This document shows, in pieces, positions 42,391 to 51,649 of a stretch of 64,000 bases of DNA. Source of the DNA: Chitinophaga niabensis (lineage in GTDB: Bacteria; Bacteroidota; Bacteroidia; Chitinophagales; Chitinophagaceae); assembly GCF_900129465.1 (NCBI RefSeq), contig NZ_FSRA01000001.1, positions 2,296,482-2,360,481 on the forward strand, given 5' to 3'. Every line of letters begins with the position of its first letter. Positions within the stretch are counted from its first letter, which is position 1. Under the pieces are notes generated by a model that was given only the letters and a program-made list of their open reading frames with translations, had not been told where the DNA came from and did no database searches. The position numbers and the translations under genes are program-made.

Positions 42391-43308
42391 TTATCTGAAG
42401 TTCCAGCGAACACCTGCGTTCAGGAATACATTGGTAGAAAGCAGATGAGAAGGTTTATTTTTAAATATACCGGAGATACTTTTATCACTGTAGTCAAAAG
42501 ACCTGAGCGGCATGATACCTCCGCCATAGAAGAGGTCCAGCTTTTTCAAATGCCAGGTGTGCTCAAGTCCAAGCGGCAACTGGATAAAGCTCATCAGCCG
42601 TTTCCCTTCAGGCATATTCTCCACATCGTAGACGCCAAATTTAGGACGGAAGTATAAGGTAAGATCTGTTTGCTGACTGAGCAGGTAAGTAGCACTGATA
42701 TTTTCCGGCAGGGTAACGTTCACCTTCAGTTTATTGCCGGTTTGCCATTGGAAAAACAGGCCGGGTAATATAAGCGGGACGCCTGTCGCATTGGTTATAC
42801 CTGCGCCGAAACCGTAAGCGTATTTAGGTTTGCGTTTGATGAACATGGCCACGCCATTTATAAACACATCATTACCGTTTATCTTTTCCATATCTGTGTA
42901 AAGACCTACAGATACGGCACTATATAAGCCCCAGTTATTCTTCAGGCTGCGGAAATGCTGAATACCGGCATCTACTTCCAGCAACTCGCCCGGTATTACT
43001 TTTTGTTCATACCCTTTGTTGTTCATTTTTGTGTAAGATCCGTTCACCATAATTCCCCAGGAGCGGATATTCCCCGAGGCCAGGTCTCCTTTATTCGCCA
43101 GCAGGAAATTGCCGTTAAAACGGATGCGCTGTTGCGAGGAAGAAGCTTCCGTTTTTTCATATTTCTCTTCGCCTATCGGTTTCCTGTATTTGGAAGCAGG
43201 CAGGTAATCAACATTTACAGTGATACCGGAAGGTGGTAACTGGGCAAATGTCCGCTGGCTAATGCATAGGAATAGCAGCAGAAAGCTTATGGCAAAACTT
43301 TTCAGCAT
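42391..43308 (-). CDS. Outer-membrane beta-barrel-like protein (DUF6268-like)
   Basis: 305 residues. Signal peptide MLKSFAISFLLLFLCISQRTFA, then alternating strands typical of a small outer-membrane barrel (RIRFNGNFLLANKGDLASGN, NNWGLYSAVSVGLYTDMEKI, YAYGFGAGITNATGVPLILP) and an aromatic C-terminal strand (NVFLNAGVRWNFR). This looks like the DUF6268 family of Bacteroidota. Convergent with the cytochrome operon, with which it shares a terminator. Function unknown. Confidence 0.75.
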   Translation of the reverse strand: MLKSFAISFLLLFLCISQRTFAQLPPSGITVNVDYLPASKYRKPIGEEKYEKTEASSSQQRIRFNGNFLLANKGDLASGNIRSWGIMVNGSYTKMNNKGYEQKVIPGELLEVDAGIQHFRSLKNNWGLYSAVSVGLYTDMEKINGNDVFINGVAMFIKRKPKYAYGFGAGITNATGVPLILPGLFFQWQTGNKLKVNVTLPENISATYLLSQQTDLTLYFRPKFGVYDVENMPEGKRLMSFIQLPLGLEHTWHLKKLDLFYGGGIMPLRSFDYSDKSISGIFKNKPSHLLSTNVFLNAGVRWNFR

Positions 43309-43371
43309 AAAGGTTCAATGTTTTGAGTGTGTATATTATCTAGACCCGTAAAACATTGAACACCCCTATGC

Positions 43372-44574
43372 CTATCCCGGAAAACTCACTTTTCCCATGG
43401 ATACGTTAGGGATGCCATTCCTTCCTTTCCCGAAATTAATAGCTCCCCCGCATACAGCTTCATTGGCCAGTACCGCAAACAGTACGGCTTCTTTCGCATC
43501 CGGGTTAATGTGTAATTCCCTGGTGCTTTTAAACGTGCAGCCGGGGAGTAATTCCGTGATGTTCTTCATCAGCAGCGGATTGTGCATACCGCCGCCACTT
43601 ACATAGAAATGAAAACCGCTGCCATCCCTGGTAACTGCTTTGATGGCTTCCGTAATGGTTTCAGCAGAGAAACGGTTAAGCGTAGCCATGGTATCTTCAA
43701 TACTAATGCCTGTTGCGCCTGATCTCTCAATGGCTTTATCCAGGTAAGCGATATTGAATAATTCCGGGCCTGTGGTTTTCGGGAACGGTTGTTGAAAGAA
43801 AGGATGATCTTTCAGTGCATGCAGTAATGCGGGATGTACTGTTCCTTTTGAAGCAATAGCGGAATTTTCATCAAAGTATTGACCGGGATAATGTTTTTGG
43901 GTGAAGGCATCCATCAATGTATTCCCGGAACCGGTATCGCTGCAGAACACTTCATCTGCATTGAGGTTACCGGGCAGGTAGGTGAAATTGGCAATACCTC
44001 CGATATTCAGCATAATGCGGTCCTCGTTTTTCTTTGAAAAGATGAGGAAGTCGCCATAAGCTGCAAGCGGCGCCCCCTCCCCTCCGGCGGCTACATGTTT
44101 CTGCCGGAAGTCGCTCAGGGTGATAATGCCGGTTTCTACGGCCATATGGTCGCCATCCCCGATCTGCAGGGTGGCATTGCTGAATTTTGCATGTTTATGC
44201 AGGGATTTGGGAGCATGGAAGATGGTTTGGCCATGGCTGGCAATAAGATCTATTTCTGCGGGTTTTTTGCCCCATTTCTGCAGGCATTGCAGGATCATTG
44301 CTGCATGTTTTTGCGCTACCCAGCCATTCAGGAGGCAAACTTTCTCCAGGTCTACATTCCTTTTGGAGAACACGCTGCTGATCTCCCCTTTATATTCCTC
44401 CCCGTAAGGCACTGTTTCAAAGGCCACCAGCTCTATCCGGGAATCCATGCCAGTACCGGAAAAGCGGCAAAGGGCTACATCCAGCCCGTCAACAGAAGTA
44501 CCGGACATTAAGCCAATAACCAAACGCTCTGCTTTCCGGGAAATCTCATAAAGACGTGAAATGTTCGTATTCAT
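43372..44574 (-). CDS. anmK: Anhydro-N-acetylmuramic acid kinase
   Basis: 400 residues, ASKHA fold. The N-terminal phosphate-binding signature VIGLMSGTSVDGLDVALCRF (about 19-38), IASHGQTIFHAPK, IMLNIGGIANFTYLPG, CSDTGSGNTLMDAF and the C-terminal FYVSGGGMHNPLLMK are AnmK blocks. It phosphorylates 1,6-anhydro-MurNAc to MurNAc-6-phosphate, the substrate of MurQ, whose gene ends the facing operon. Divergent from the DeoR regulator (123 bp apart), which probably controls both directions. Confidence 0.95.
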   Translation of the reverse strand: MNTNISRLYEISRKAERLVIGLMSGTSVDGLDVALCRFSGTGMDSRIELVAFETVPYGEEYKGEISSVFSKRNVDLEKVCLLNGWVAQKHAAMILQCLQKWGKKPAEIDLIASHGQTIFHAPKSLHKHAKFSNATLQIGDGDHMAVETGIITLSDFRQKHVAAGGEGAPLAAYGDFLIFSKKNEDRIMLNIGGIANFTYLPGNLNADEVFCSDTGSGNTLMDAFTQKHYPGQYFDENSAIASKGTVHPALLHALKDHPFFQQPFPKTTGPELFNIAYLDKAIERSGATGISIEDTMATLNRFSAETITEAIKAVTRDGSGFHFYVSGGGMHNPLLMKNITELLPGCTFKSTRELHINPDAKEAVLFAVLANEAVCGGAINFGKGRNGIPNVSMGKVSFPG

Positions 44575-44697
44575 AAGTGATTGTTTATACAGGCCATCCT
44601 GCTGGTTTTTACGGGTATTTCAGTAAATATATGCATCTTTTTGCGGTTTTATCAGAATTATTGCAGTAAATTGCTGGAGACCAAAATCATTCCAGCC

Positions 44698-45444
44698 ATG
44701 CTAAAAAGGGAACGTCAGTCATTTATCCTTCGCCAGGTGAATCTCCACAATAAGGTATTGTCGGTAGATCTGTGCCAGGAAATGGACGTTTCGGAGGATA
44801 CGATCCGCAGGGACCTGAATGAAATGGCCAAACAGGATAAACTGATCAAGGTACACGGTGGGGCGCTCTCCAAATCTTTCCACTTATCCATTGCTTCAGA
44901 CCACGTATATGCATTAAACAGTAAAAAGCTTATCGCCATGAAAGCATGCCGCCTGATCAAGGACGGTATGTTTGTACTCACTACCGGCGGTACTACCATC
45001 ATAGAACTGGCTAAGGCGCTGCCGCCTGAGCTATCTGCTACTTTCATCACCGTTAGTTTACCCGCAGCTTATGAATACATCCACCATCCGAACATAGAAG
45101 TGATCTTTATCGGAGACAGGATCTCCAAGAACTCACAGATCTCCATCGGTGGCGGCGTAGTTTCCAAATTAAACGGCATCAAAGCAGATCTCTGCTTCCT
45201 GGGTACCAATTCCATTGATCTCAAACATGGCATCACGGATAACGACTGGGAAGTAGTGGAAGTAAAAAAAGCCATGATCGAAGCTTCGGACAGGGTCATT
45301 TCTCTTTCTATCACAGAGAAACTTAACACAACGCAACGCATCAAAGTATGCGATCTTTCTAAGCTTACGACACTTATTACAGAAGTGGATCCGCAGGATC
45401 AAATTTTAAAACCATATCGGGAAGCCGGCATAGAGATTTTATAG
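44698..45444 (+). CDS. DeoR-family regulator of the peptidoglycan-sugar locus
   Basis: 248 residues from the ATG at 44698 (MLKRERQSFILRQVNLHNKV), chosen because the DeoR helix-turn-helix begins there. The upstream reading has no DeoR features. The HTH shows SVDLCQEMDVSEDTIRRDLN (about 23-42) and KVHGGAL. The DeoRC sugar-sensor domain (about 85-235) includes FVLTTGGTTIIELAKALPP and DLCFLGTNSIDLKHGITDND. DeoR proteins respond to phosphorylated sugars; MurNAc-6-P or GlcNAc-6-P would fit. It lies between anmK and susC, in place of the RpiR-type MurR of E. coli. Confidence 0.9.
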   Translation: MLKRERQSFILRQVNLHNKVLSVDLCQEMDVSEDTIRRDLNEMAKQDKLIKVHGGALSKSFHLSIASDHVYALNSKKLIAMKACRLIKDGMFVLTTGGTTIIELAKALPPELSATFITVSLPAAYEYIHHPNIEVIFIGDRISKNSQISIGGGVVSKLNGIKADLCFLGTNSIDLKHGITDNDWEVVEVKKAMIEASDRVISLSITEKLNTTQRIKVCDLSKLTTLITEVDPQDQILKPYREAGIEIL

Positions 45445-45505
45445 TTCACTTAAATGTTCGGGATTTTTTCCAACCAATTACAATTAATACTTTAAAAGAA
45501 GGATT

Positions 45506-48500
45506 ATGAAAAAAAGGCTATGGTTATGGCGGAGCAATTGGAAATTTGCTTCAATTGCCCTGTCGCTGCAACTTGTGTCCATTCTCGCCCTGGCACAGGT
45601 TCGCATCTCCGGAACAGTGACCGGAGCAGATGGAAAGGGGATTCCATCTATAGCAGTGCAGGTTCGAAGTACAACCTCGGGTGCATACACAGACGGGAAT
45701 GGTGCTTACTCCATTAATGCAAATCTGAAAGATGGTAGTTATACGCTTGCTTTTACAGGTGTAGGTTTGAAGCCGCAGGAAAAAACATTCCAGGTAGGCG
45801 CAACCAAAACATTCTCTTTTGATGTACAATTGCAGGAGGATGTATTGGGGCTGAACGAAGTGATTGTTACCGGTACAAGCGTGGCTACTTCCAAGAAAAA
45901 GTTGGGCAATGCCGTATCCACTATTTCTGCAAAGGACATTCAATACAGTGCTGCCACTGGTATTGACGGAGCTTTGCAGGGAAAGGTAGCGGGCGCACAG
46001 ATCACACAGAACTCCGGTAACCCTGCAGGAGGTATTAGTGTACGCTTAAGAGGCCCCAGTACCATTGTAGGTTCTTCTGATCCGCTTTACATTGTGGATG
46101 GCGTGATCGTAAACAACGACTCCAAACAACTGATAGACCTGGGCGGATATGCACAGAACCGCCTGGTGGACATCAACCCTGCGGACATCGAAAGAATAGA
46201 GGTGATCAAAGGTGCCGCTGCTGCTGCAATCTATGGCTCCCGCGCAAATAACGGTGTGGTACAGATCTTCACTAAAAGAGGGAAAAGCGGTAAACCACAG
46301 GTATCTTTCTCTACGCAATTCAAAACAAACAGCATCCGCAAGAAACTGGAATACAATGAGTATCCGTTCCGGTTCAACAATACGGATGTGAACGACAAAG
46401 GCCAGACTGCCGTGACCCGTTATGATTACCAGGATAAGATCTTCAGCACAGGCATCGGTACGGATAATACATTATCTGTTTCCGGTGGTACAGAAGATAC
46501 CAAATACTATGTTGCAGCATCCAGCCTGTATAATGAAGGGATCATCAAAAACACCAATTTCAATAGAAATGGCCTGCGGGTAAATGTTTCACAAAAACTG
46601 AATAAAATACTCACGCTTTCTGCAGGTGCCAATTATACCCTGAGCAATAGCCGGGAAATACCCAATGGTGGTATTAATGAAGCATACGGTGCGCTTACAG
46701 GTTTTATATTCAGCAATAACTTTATCAATCCGGATAAAGACCCTATTACCGGTCTTTATCCTTCTACTGCTCCCGTGGCTATTCTCCGCCGTACCAACCC
46801 GCTTGAAGCGATCAATCGTTTTGATTTCCGTCAGAAGGTGAACCGTTTCATCGGGAACGTACAACTGAATGCCAAACCAGTTGAAGGCCTTAATGTTGAT
46901 CTTATTTTTGGATTGGATAACTACACCCAAACAGCTACCGGTTATATTCCACCCAAAAATACAACCCCCAGTTATGACGGAGGTTTATCAAGAAGAGCGG
47001 ACGCAACTGTATTACAAACCAATACAGACCTCAACGTCAGTTATCGCAAAAAGGTAAACCATTGGCTGGAATCCACTACCGGACTGGGCGGTACTATGCA
47101 GTACGACAGAACATACCTTTTTGGCGGTACAGCACAGTCGCTCGGAGCATTTGGACAGACATTGAACAACGGTACTATAGTGGCTACCGAGTCCCGTGCG
47201 GAAAGGACCATCCTTGGCGGCTTCCTACAACAAACGTTCGGGCTGTTTGACAAGATCTATATCACGGGTGCAGCAAGAACAGATGCATCCTCTGTATATG
47301 GCAAGGATAACCGCTGGCAGTTCTTCCCTAAATTAAGTGGCTCCTACCTGGTTTCTGAAGAGGATTTCTGGCAGGAATCCAAACTGGCAGATATCATCCC
47401 TTCTTTCAAATTACGCGCTGCATGGGGGCAGTCAGGGAACCTTACTGCGATAGGTGTGTTTGACCGCTTCACAAATTATAATCCTATTATTTATGGTGGT
47501 AGCGCGGGTTCTGTTTCTCCGGCACAACTGGGTAATCCGCTGATCAAACCGGAACGCCAGACAGAACTTGAACTGGGTACGGATATCAGCCTGCTCAAAG
47601 ATCGCCTGAGCATTGAGTTCACTTACTTTAACAAGGACGTAAAGGACCTGATCCTGAACAGAACACTTGCTCCCAGCACCGGTTTCAACAACCGCTTCCT
47701 GAACATCGGTACCATGACGAATAAGGGTTTTGAACTCATGGTAAAAGGGGTGCCCATCCAGACTAAAGACGTTAACTGGATCTCTACCTTCAGCTATACC
47801 AATAATAAGAACGTTATCAATGGCGTAGAAGGAAATGGCGTATTGCCTTTTGCAGGTGGTTTTGGCCAGGTAGCTGCAGTGAACGGTTATTCCCTTGGTG
47901 CATTCTATGCCACCTTCTTTGCAAGGAATGCCGATGGATCTCTTTTACTGACTCCTGGTGGCCTCCCTCAGAGAGAAAGAGGTGTGCAAAAGGCTAATGG
48001 TACTTATACGGTAGGCCGTGATGCCAATGGCCAGCCGAGTGGTGCAATACTGAGTAAAGTGATCGGTAATCCCAATCCCAAACACGTACTGTCATGGGTC
48101 AACGAAGTGAACTATAAAAAATTCACTTTCCGGATGCAATGGGATGGTATGCTTGGTTTTGATGTTTTCAACTTTACCAAACGTGTTGGAGACAATGCTA
48201 ACTATGGAGGCTTGAAAGGTTACGAAGCTGAACTGAAAGGCGAAGTAGCAAAAGGTACCAGCGTTGCACTGTTTTCCATCTTTGAAAACTGGATTGAAAA
48301 AGGTGATTTCGTAAAGCTCAGGGAATTATCTGCCGCCTATCTGATCACACCCAAAGCCGGTAAGTTCCGCGATCTCAGGGTTACTTTATCCGGCAGGAAC
48401 CTTCTGTCTATAGACAATTACAGTGGTTATGATCCGGAAGTGAATGCTGCCGGCCAGGATAACGCGGTAAGAGGGTTTGATTTTGTGGAAGTGCCTTTAC

Positions 48501-48538
48501 CAAGAACTTTCCAGGTTGGACTGAATGTTAATTTCTAA
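45506..48538 (+). CDS. SusC/RagA family TonB-linked outer-membrane transporter
   Basis: 1010 residues. Signal sequence, then a CarboxypepD_reg domain (about 32-110, ISGTVTGADGKGIPSIAVQV), then the TonB plug with ALQGKVAGAQITQNSGNPAG and the beta-barrel ending in PRTFQVGLNVNF. SusC proteins import oligomers through the outer membrane with TonB energy. AAGAAGGA lies 8 bp before the ATG, a good ribosome site. The SusD partner starts 10 bp after its stop. In this locus the cargo is most likely peptidoglycan fragments. Confidence 0.95.
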   Translation: MKKRLWLWRSNWKFASIALSLQLVSILALAQVRISGTVTGADGKGIPSIAVQVRSTTSGAYTDGNGAYSINANLKDGSYTLAFTGVGLKPQEKTFQVGATKTFSFDVQLQEDVLGLNEVIVTGTSVATSKKKLGNAVSTISAKDIQYSAATGIDGALQGKVAGAQITQNSGNPAGGISVRLRGPSTIVGSSDPLYIVDGVIVNNDSKQLIDLGGYAQNRLVDINPADIERIEVIKGAAAAAIYGSRANNGVVQIFTKRGKSGKPQVSFSTQFKTNSIRKKLEYNEYPFRFNNTDVNDKGQTAVTRYDYQDKIFSTGIGTDNTLSVSGGTEDTKYYVAASSLYNEGIIKNTNFNRNGLRVNVSQKLNKILTLSAGANYTLSNSREIPNGGINEAYGALTGFIFSNNFINPDKDPITGLYPSTAPVAILRRTNPLEAINRFDFRQKVNRFIGNVQLNAKPVEGLNVDLIFGLDNYTQTATGYIPPKNTTPSYDGGLSRRADATVLQTNTDLNVSYRKKVNHWLESTTGLGGTMQYDRTYLFGGTAQSLGAFGQTLNNGTIVATESRAERTILGGFLQQTFGLFDKIYITGAARTDASSVYGKDNRWQFFPKLSGSYLVSEEDFWQESKLADIIPSFKLRAAWGQSGNLTAIGVFDRFTNYNPIIYGGSAGSVSPAQLGNPLIKPERQTELELGTDISLLKDRLSIEFTYFNKDVKDLILNRTLAPSTGFNNRFLNIGTMTNKGFELMVKGVPIQTKDVNWISTFSYTNNKNVINGVEGNGVLPFAGGFGQVAAVNGYSLGAFYATFFARNADGSLLLTPGGLPQRERGVQKANGTYTVGRDANGQPSGAILSKVIGNPNPKHVLSWVNEVNYKKFTFRMQWDGMLGFDVFNFTKRVGDNANYGGLKGYEAELKGEVAKGTSVALFSIFENWIEKGDFVKLRELSAAYLITPKAGKFRDLRVTLSGRNLLSIDNYSGYDPEVNAAGQDNAVRGFDFVEVPLPRTFQVGLNVNF

Positions 48539-48548
48539 ATCTTGCATC

Positions 48549-49877
48549 ATGAAAAAGAAATCATTATATAGTATATACTTATCTGCAACTATGCTGTTGA
48601 TAAGCAGCTGCAAACTGGACTATGTGAATCCGAACGGCCCTGTGGAAGACCAGGTGATCACTACCCGTGAGGGTTTGATCTCCCTGGCAGTAGGCGTGAA
48701 ATCATACTATTCCACCAGTGGCCTTCAGGCCCTGATCACCGCGCCGGGTGCTACTTCCAGGGAACTGAAGGGAGTAACCACCTTCACTAACATTCTTGAG
48801 CTGGAAGCGGGCGGTACTGCTCTGCCAACTTTCAATGGTAATGTGAATGGATTGTGGAGCAGTATGCTGCGTAGTATGGTAATGGCAGAAAAACTAATCA
48901 AATATGCACCGCAGATAGTTTCACAGGAAGCTACTATGCAATCAGGCCTGGTGGCTTTTGGCTATCTTTTCAAAGCCATGTCTATCGGTGGCCTGGCCAC
49001 TGCATTCGAACAATTCCCGATCCAGACGGACCTTGACAGCAAAGCTACTTTTGTTGCAAGAACAGCAGGTTTAACAGCCGCAGTAAAACTACTGGACGAT
49101 GCAGTAGCATTACTGGCAGCCACCCCTCCTTCTACGGAATTTAATTCAAGGGTATTGGGCGGCGATTTTGTATTGCTGGATGTGATCAATACTTACCGCG
49201 CACGTTTCAACATGATGCTAGGCAAATATCCTGAAGCACTGTCTGCAGCCAATGCTGTAAATCTCAATACAAAATCACAATTCCTTTATACGAATCAAAA
49301 TCCCAACCCTGTTCAGCAGCAGGTAATATTTTCAGCGAACTTCAAACCCCGCGCTAATTTTGGTCTGCCGGCAGGTTTTGTGGAAGCGGGTGATGGAAGG
49401 CTTGCTTTTTACCTCTCAACACCGGATGTTGTGGTAGGTGGCGAAACACTGAAAACGCTGAAGGGCTTTTTTGACGATATTGCTAAATCCATCCCTGTTT
49501 ACCTGCCAGATGAAGTACGTCTGCTGAAAGCAGAAGCTATTATCAGAAGCGGAGGCAGCCTTGCTGATGCTGTAACACAGATCAATGCGGTACGTACACA
49601 AGCCGCGGGAGATGCTTTTGGTGTAAATGCCAACCTGCCTCCTTACAGCGGTGCTGTAACTACAGATGCTTTACTCCTGGAAGTTTATAAACAACGGAGC
49701 ATTGAATTATTCCTGCAAGGCCTTCGTTTAGAAGACAGCCGCAGGTTTGGAAGGCCAGCACCGCCTACGAACCTGAACCCTGTTCCCACTACTTTTGAAA
49801 GGAACAGGAACTTCTATCCTTACCCTGACCAGGAAAGACTGACTAATCCAAACACACCGGCCGACCCGGCTATCTAA
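48549..49877 (+). CDS. RagB/SusD family substrate-binding lipoprotein
   Basis: 442 residues from the ATG at 48549 (MKKKSLYSIYLSATMLLISS). The lipobox ISSCKLDYVNPNG puts Cys at about residue 21, and the SusD fold with TPR-like helices follows, including YPEALSAANAVNLNTKSQF and SIELFLQGLRLEDSRRFGRP. The family caps the SusC barrel from outside. It is followed by an attenuating terminator (49885), so downstream genes may be expressed at a lower level. Confidence 0.93.
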   Translation: MKKKSLYSIYLSATMLLISSCKLDYVNPNGPVEDQVITTREGLISLAVGVKSYYSTSGLQALITAPGATSRELKGVTTFTNILELEAGGTALPTFNGNVNGLWSSMLRSMVMAEKLIKYAPQIVSQEATMQSGLVAFGYLFKAMSIGGLATAFEQFPIQTDLDSKATFVARTAGLTAAVKLLDDAVALLAATPPSTEFNSRVLGGDFVLLDVINTYRARFNMMLGKYPEALSAANAVNLNTKSQFLYTNQNPNPVQQQVIFSANFKPRANFGLPAGFVEAGDGRLAFYLSTPDVVVGGETLKTLKGFFDDIAKSIPVYLPDEVRLLKAEAIIRSGGSLADAVTQINAVRTQAAGDAFGVNANLPPYSGAVTTDALLLEVYKQRSIELFLQGLRLEDSRRFGRPAPPTNLNPVPTTFERNRNFYPYPDQERLTNPNTPADPAI

Positions 49878-49884
49878 TGTATAC

Positions 49885-49920
49885 AAGGGAAGCTGTGCGC
49901 TGCGCAGCTTCCCTTCTTTC
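49885..49920 (+). terminator. Intrinsic terminator/attenuator between susD and the serine hydrolase
   Basis: 11-bp stem AAGGGAAGCTG/CAGCTTCCCTT (49885-49895 with 49905-49915) and a 9-nt loop, followed by CTTTC. The T run is short, so read-through is likely. It would keep SusCD expression above that of the downstream enzymes. Confidence 0.75.
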
Positions 49921-49931
49921 AATAATTCCGC

Positions 49932-51620
49932 ATGAACAAGATCGTTTTCTTACTGCTCTTCTGTAGCCTGAATGCTTTTTCACAAACGGTATTGCTGAAC
50001 AATAACAGTAAAACAATTCCACTAAAGGACCTGCAACATCACAGCATCGCCGTGATCAGCGACAACAGCCATCCCCTGTTCGACAGCATTGTTGCTAAAT
50101 ATGCCCCTGTTACTTTCTTTCATACCACCGGCGATTGGAATGATCTCAACGACCGGTTGAAACTTTATGATCTGCTCATTCTCCGTTTATCCCCCCAAAC
50201 GACATTTGATAAAGCCCTGCTGGATTTTACCAGGGAACGAAAAGCGATCATCGTGCTGCAAGGCGATAAGCTCGCCCAACTCAATGACATTAATACGCCG
50301 GTGCTGTGGGCGCCACAGGAAAGCGATCTGTTCTCCGCCGCACAACTTCTCTTTGGCGGTATAGCTTCCGACAACAAGCTACCGTGGCAGTTCAGTGCGA
50401 AATACAAAAAAGGCACCGGCTCTCCTGTTGCTAAGATAAGATTGGGTTATGCCGGAAAGCCCCTGCAAATTGATTCCATTGCCACGATCATGGAACAGGC
50501 CATCCAGGGAAAAGCCACTCCCGGCGGTGTTGTGCTGGTGGTGAAAAATGGCAATATAGTGTTTGAACAAGCTTACGGCCACCAAACTTATTATGGCACA
50601 AGAGCAGTACGCACAGATGACCTGTACGATCTCGCCTCTGTTACAAAGATCGCTGCTACTACTCCCGCTGTGATGAAATTATATGATGAAGGCCGGCTTA
50701 GCTTACAGGATTATGTAAGCAAGTACGTAGCGCGCGCCCGCACTATAGATGATAAAAAAGACATCCGTATCCGTGAAGCACTGCTGCACGAAGCGGGTTA
50801 CACACCTTATATCAAACACTTCGAAAAGCTGCAGCCATCAGACCTCAGCACAGATTCTTCTGCACAATATCCCGTGAAAGTAGCTGACCGGTATTATCTC
50901 CGTGCCCATTACTTTGAAGAGGTGATGTGGCCCAATACACTGGCTTCGCCGGTACTCACAAGGGGTAAATTCGTGTACAGCGATGTGAGCATGTATATGA
51001 TGCGGGAGGTGGTAGAAAAGATCACGCACCGCAGGATGAACGAATATCTGCTGGATTCCCTTTACCTGCCGCTCGGATTACAAACCACCGGTTTCCTTCC
51101 CCGGAACCGTTTTGACAGCACCCGTATTGTACCTGCCACGGAAAACGACAGCTGGTTCCGCACCATGCAGGTCCGGGGATATGCCCATGACCCGGGCGCA
51201 GCCATGGCGGGTAATGTGAGCGGGCATGCGGGTTTATTTTCAGATGCCAATGATCTCGCTATCCTCTACCAGATGTTCCTGAACAAAGGCGTATACGGCG
51301 GAGAACGGTTTTACAAAGCTTCTACAATAGCATTGTTCACTTCCAGGCAATCTGCTGTAAGCCCCCGGGGCCTTGGGTTTGACCGCCCCGACCCTGCGAA
51401 GCAATATCCTTCCAGGTTTGCTTCAGCACAATCTTACGGGCACACAGGTTATACAGGAACGTTTGTGTGGGTGGACCCCGCAACAGATATGATCTGCATT
51501 ATCCTTACCAACAGGGTCTATCCTGAAGTGATTGATAATGTAAACACCCTGCTGCGCATGAACATCCGCGGCCGGATATTAGACCAGGTATATCTGGCAA
51601 TCCAAAAAAAGAATGATTAA
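49932..51620 (+). CDS. Exported serine hydrolase with an N-terminal GH3 C-domain remnant
   Basis: 562 residues. Signal peptide MNKIVFLLLFCSLNAFSQ, then about 20-165 resembling the C-terminal domain of GH3 enzymes (LLNNNSKTIPLKDLQHHSIA, then LLFGGIASDNKLPW). About 180-555 is a class C beta-lactamase/serine hydrolase with Ser236-x-x-Lys239 (DLASVTKIAAT), FVYSDVSMYMM for the Tyr motif and GHTGYTG for the third box. Bacteroidota have NagZ-beta-lactamase fusions; here the GH3 catalytic half is absent. Likely a periplasmic peptidase or amidase acting on muropeptides. In the MurNAc locus, 54 bp after susD. Confidence 0.85.
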   Translation: MNKIVFLLLFCSLNAFSQTVLLNNNSKTIPLKDLQHHSIAVISDNSHPLFDSIVAKYAPVTFFHTTGDWNDLNDRLKLYDLLILRLSPQTTFDKALLDFTRERKAIIVLQGDKLAQLNDINTPVLWAPQESDLFSAAQLLFGGIASDNKLPWQFSAKYKKGTGSPVAKIRLGYAGKPLQIDSIATIMEQAIQGKATPGGVVLVVKNGNIVFEQAYGHQTYYGTRAVRTDDLYDLASVTKIAATTPAVMKLYDEGRLSLQDYVSKYVARARTIDDKKDIRIREALLHEAGYTPYIKHFEKLQPSDLSTDSSAQYPVKVADRYYLRAHYFEEVMWPNTLASPVLTRGKFVYSDVSMYMMREVVEKITHRRMNEYLLDSLYLPLGLQTTGFLPRNRFDSTRIVPATENDSWFRTMQVRGYAHDPGAAMAGNVSGHAGLFSDANDLAILYQMFLNKGVYGGERFYKASTIALFTSRQSAVSPRGLGFDRPDPAKQYPSRFASAQSYGHTGYTGTFVWVDPATDMICIILTNRVYPEVIDNVNTLLRMNIRGRILDQVYLAIQKKND

Positions 51621-51649
51621 ATTGGAAACGTTTATCAAAATATACATGC

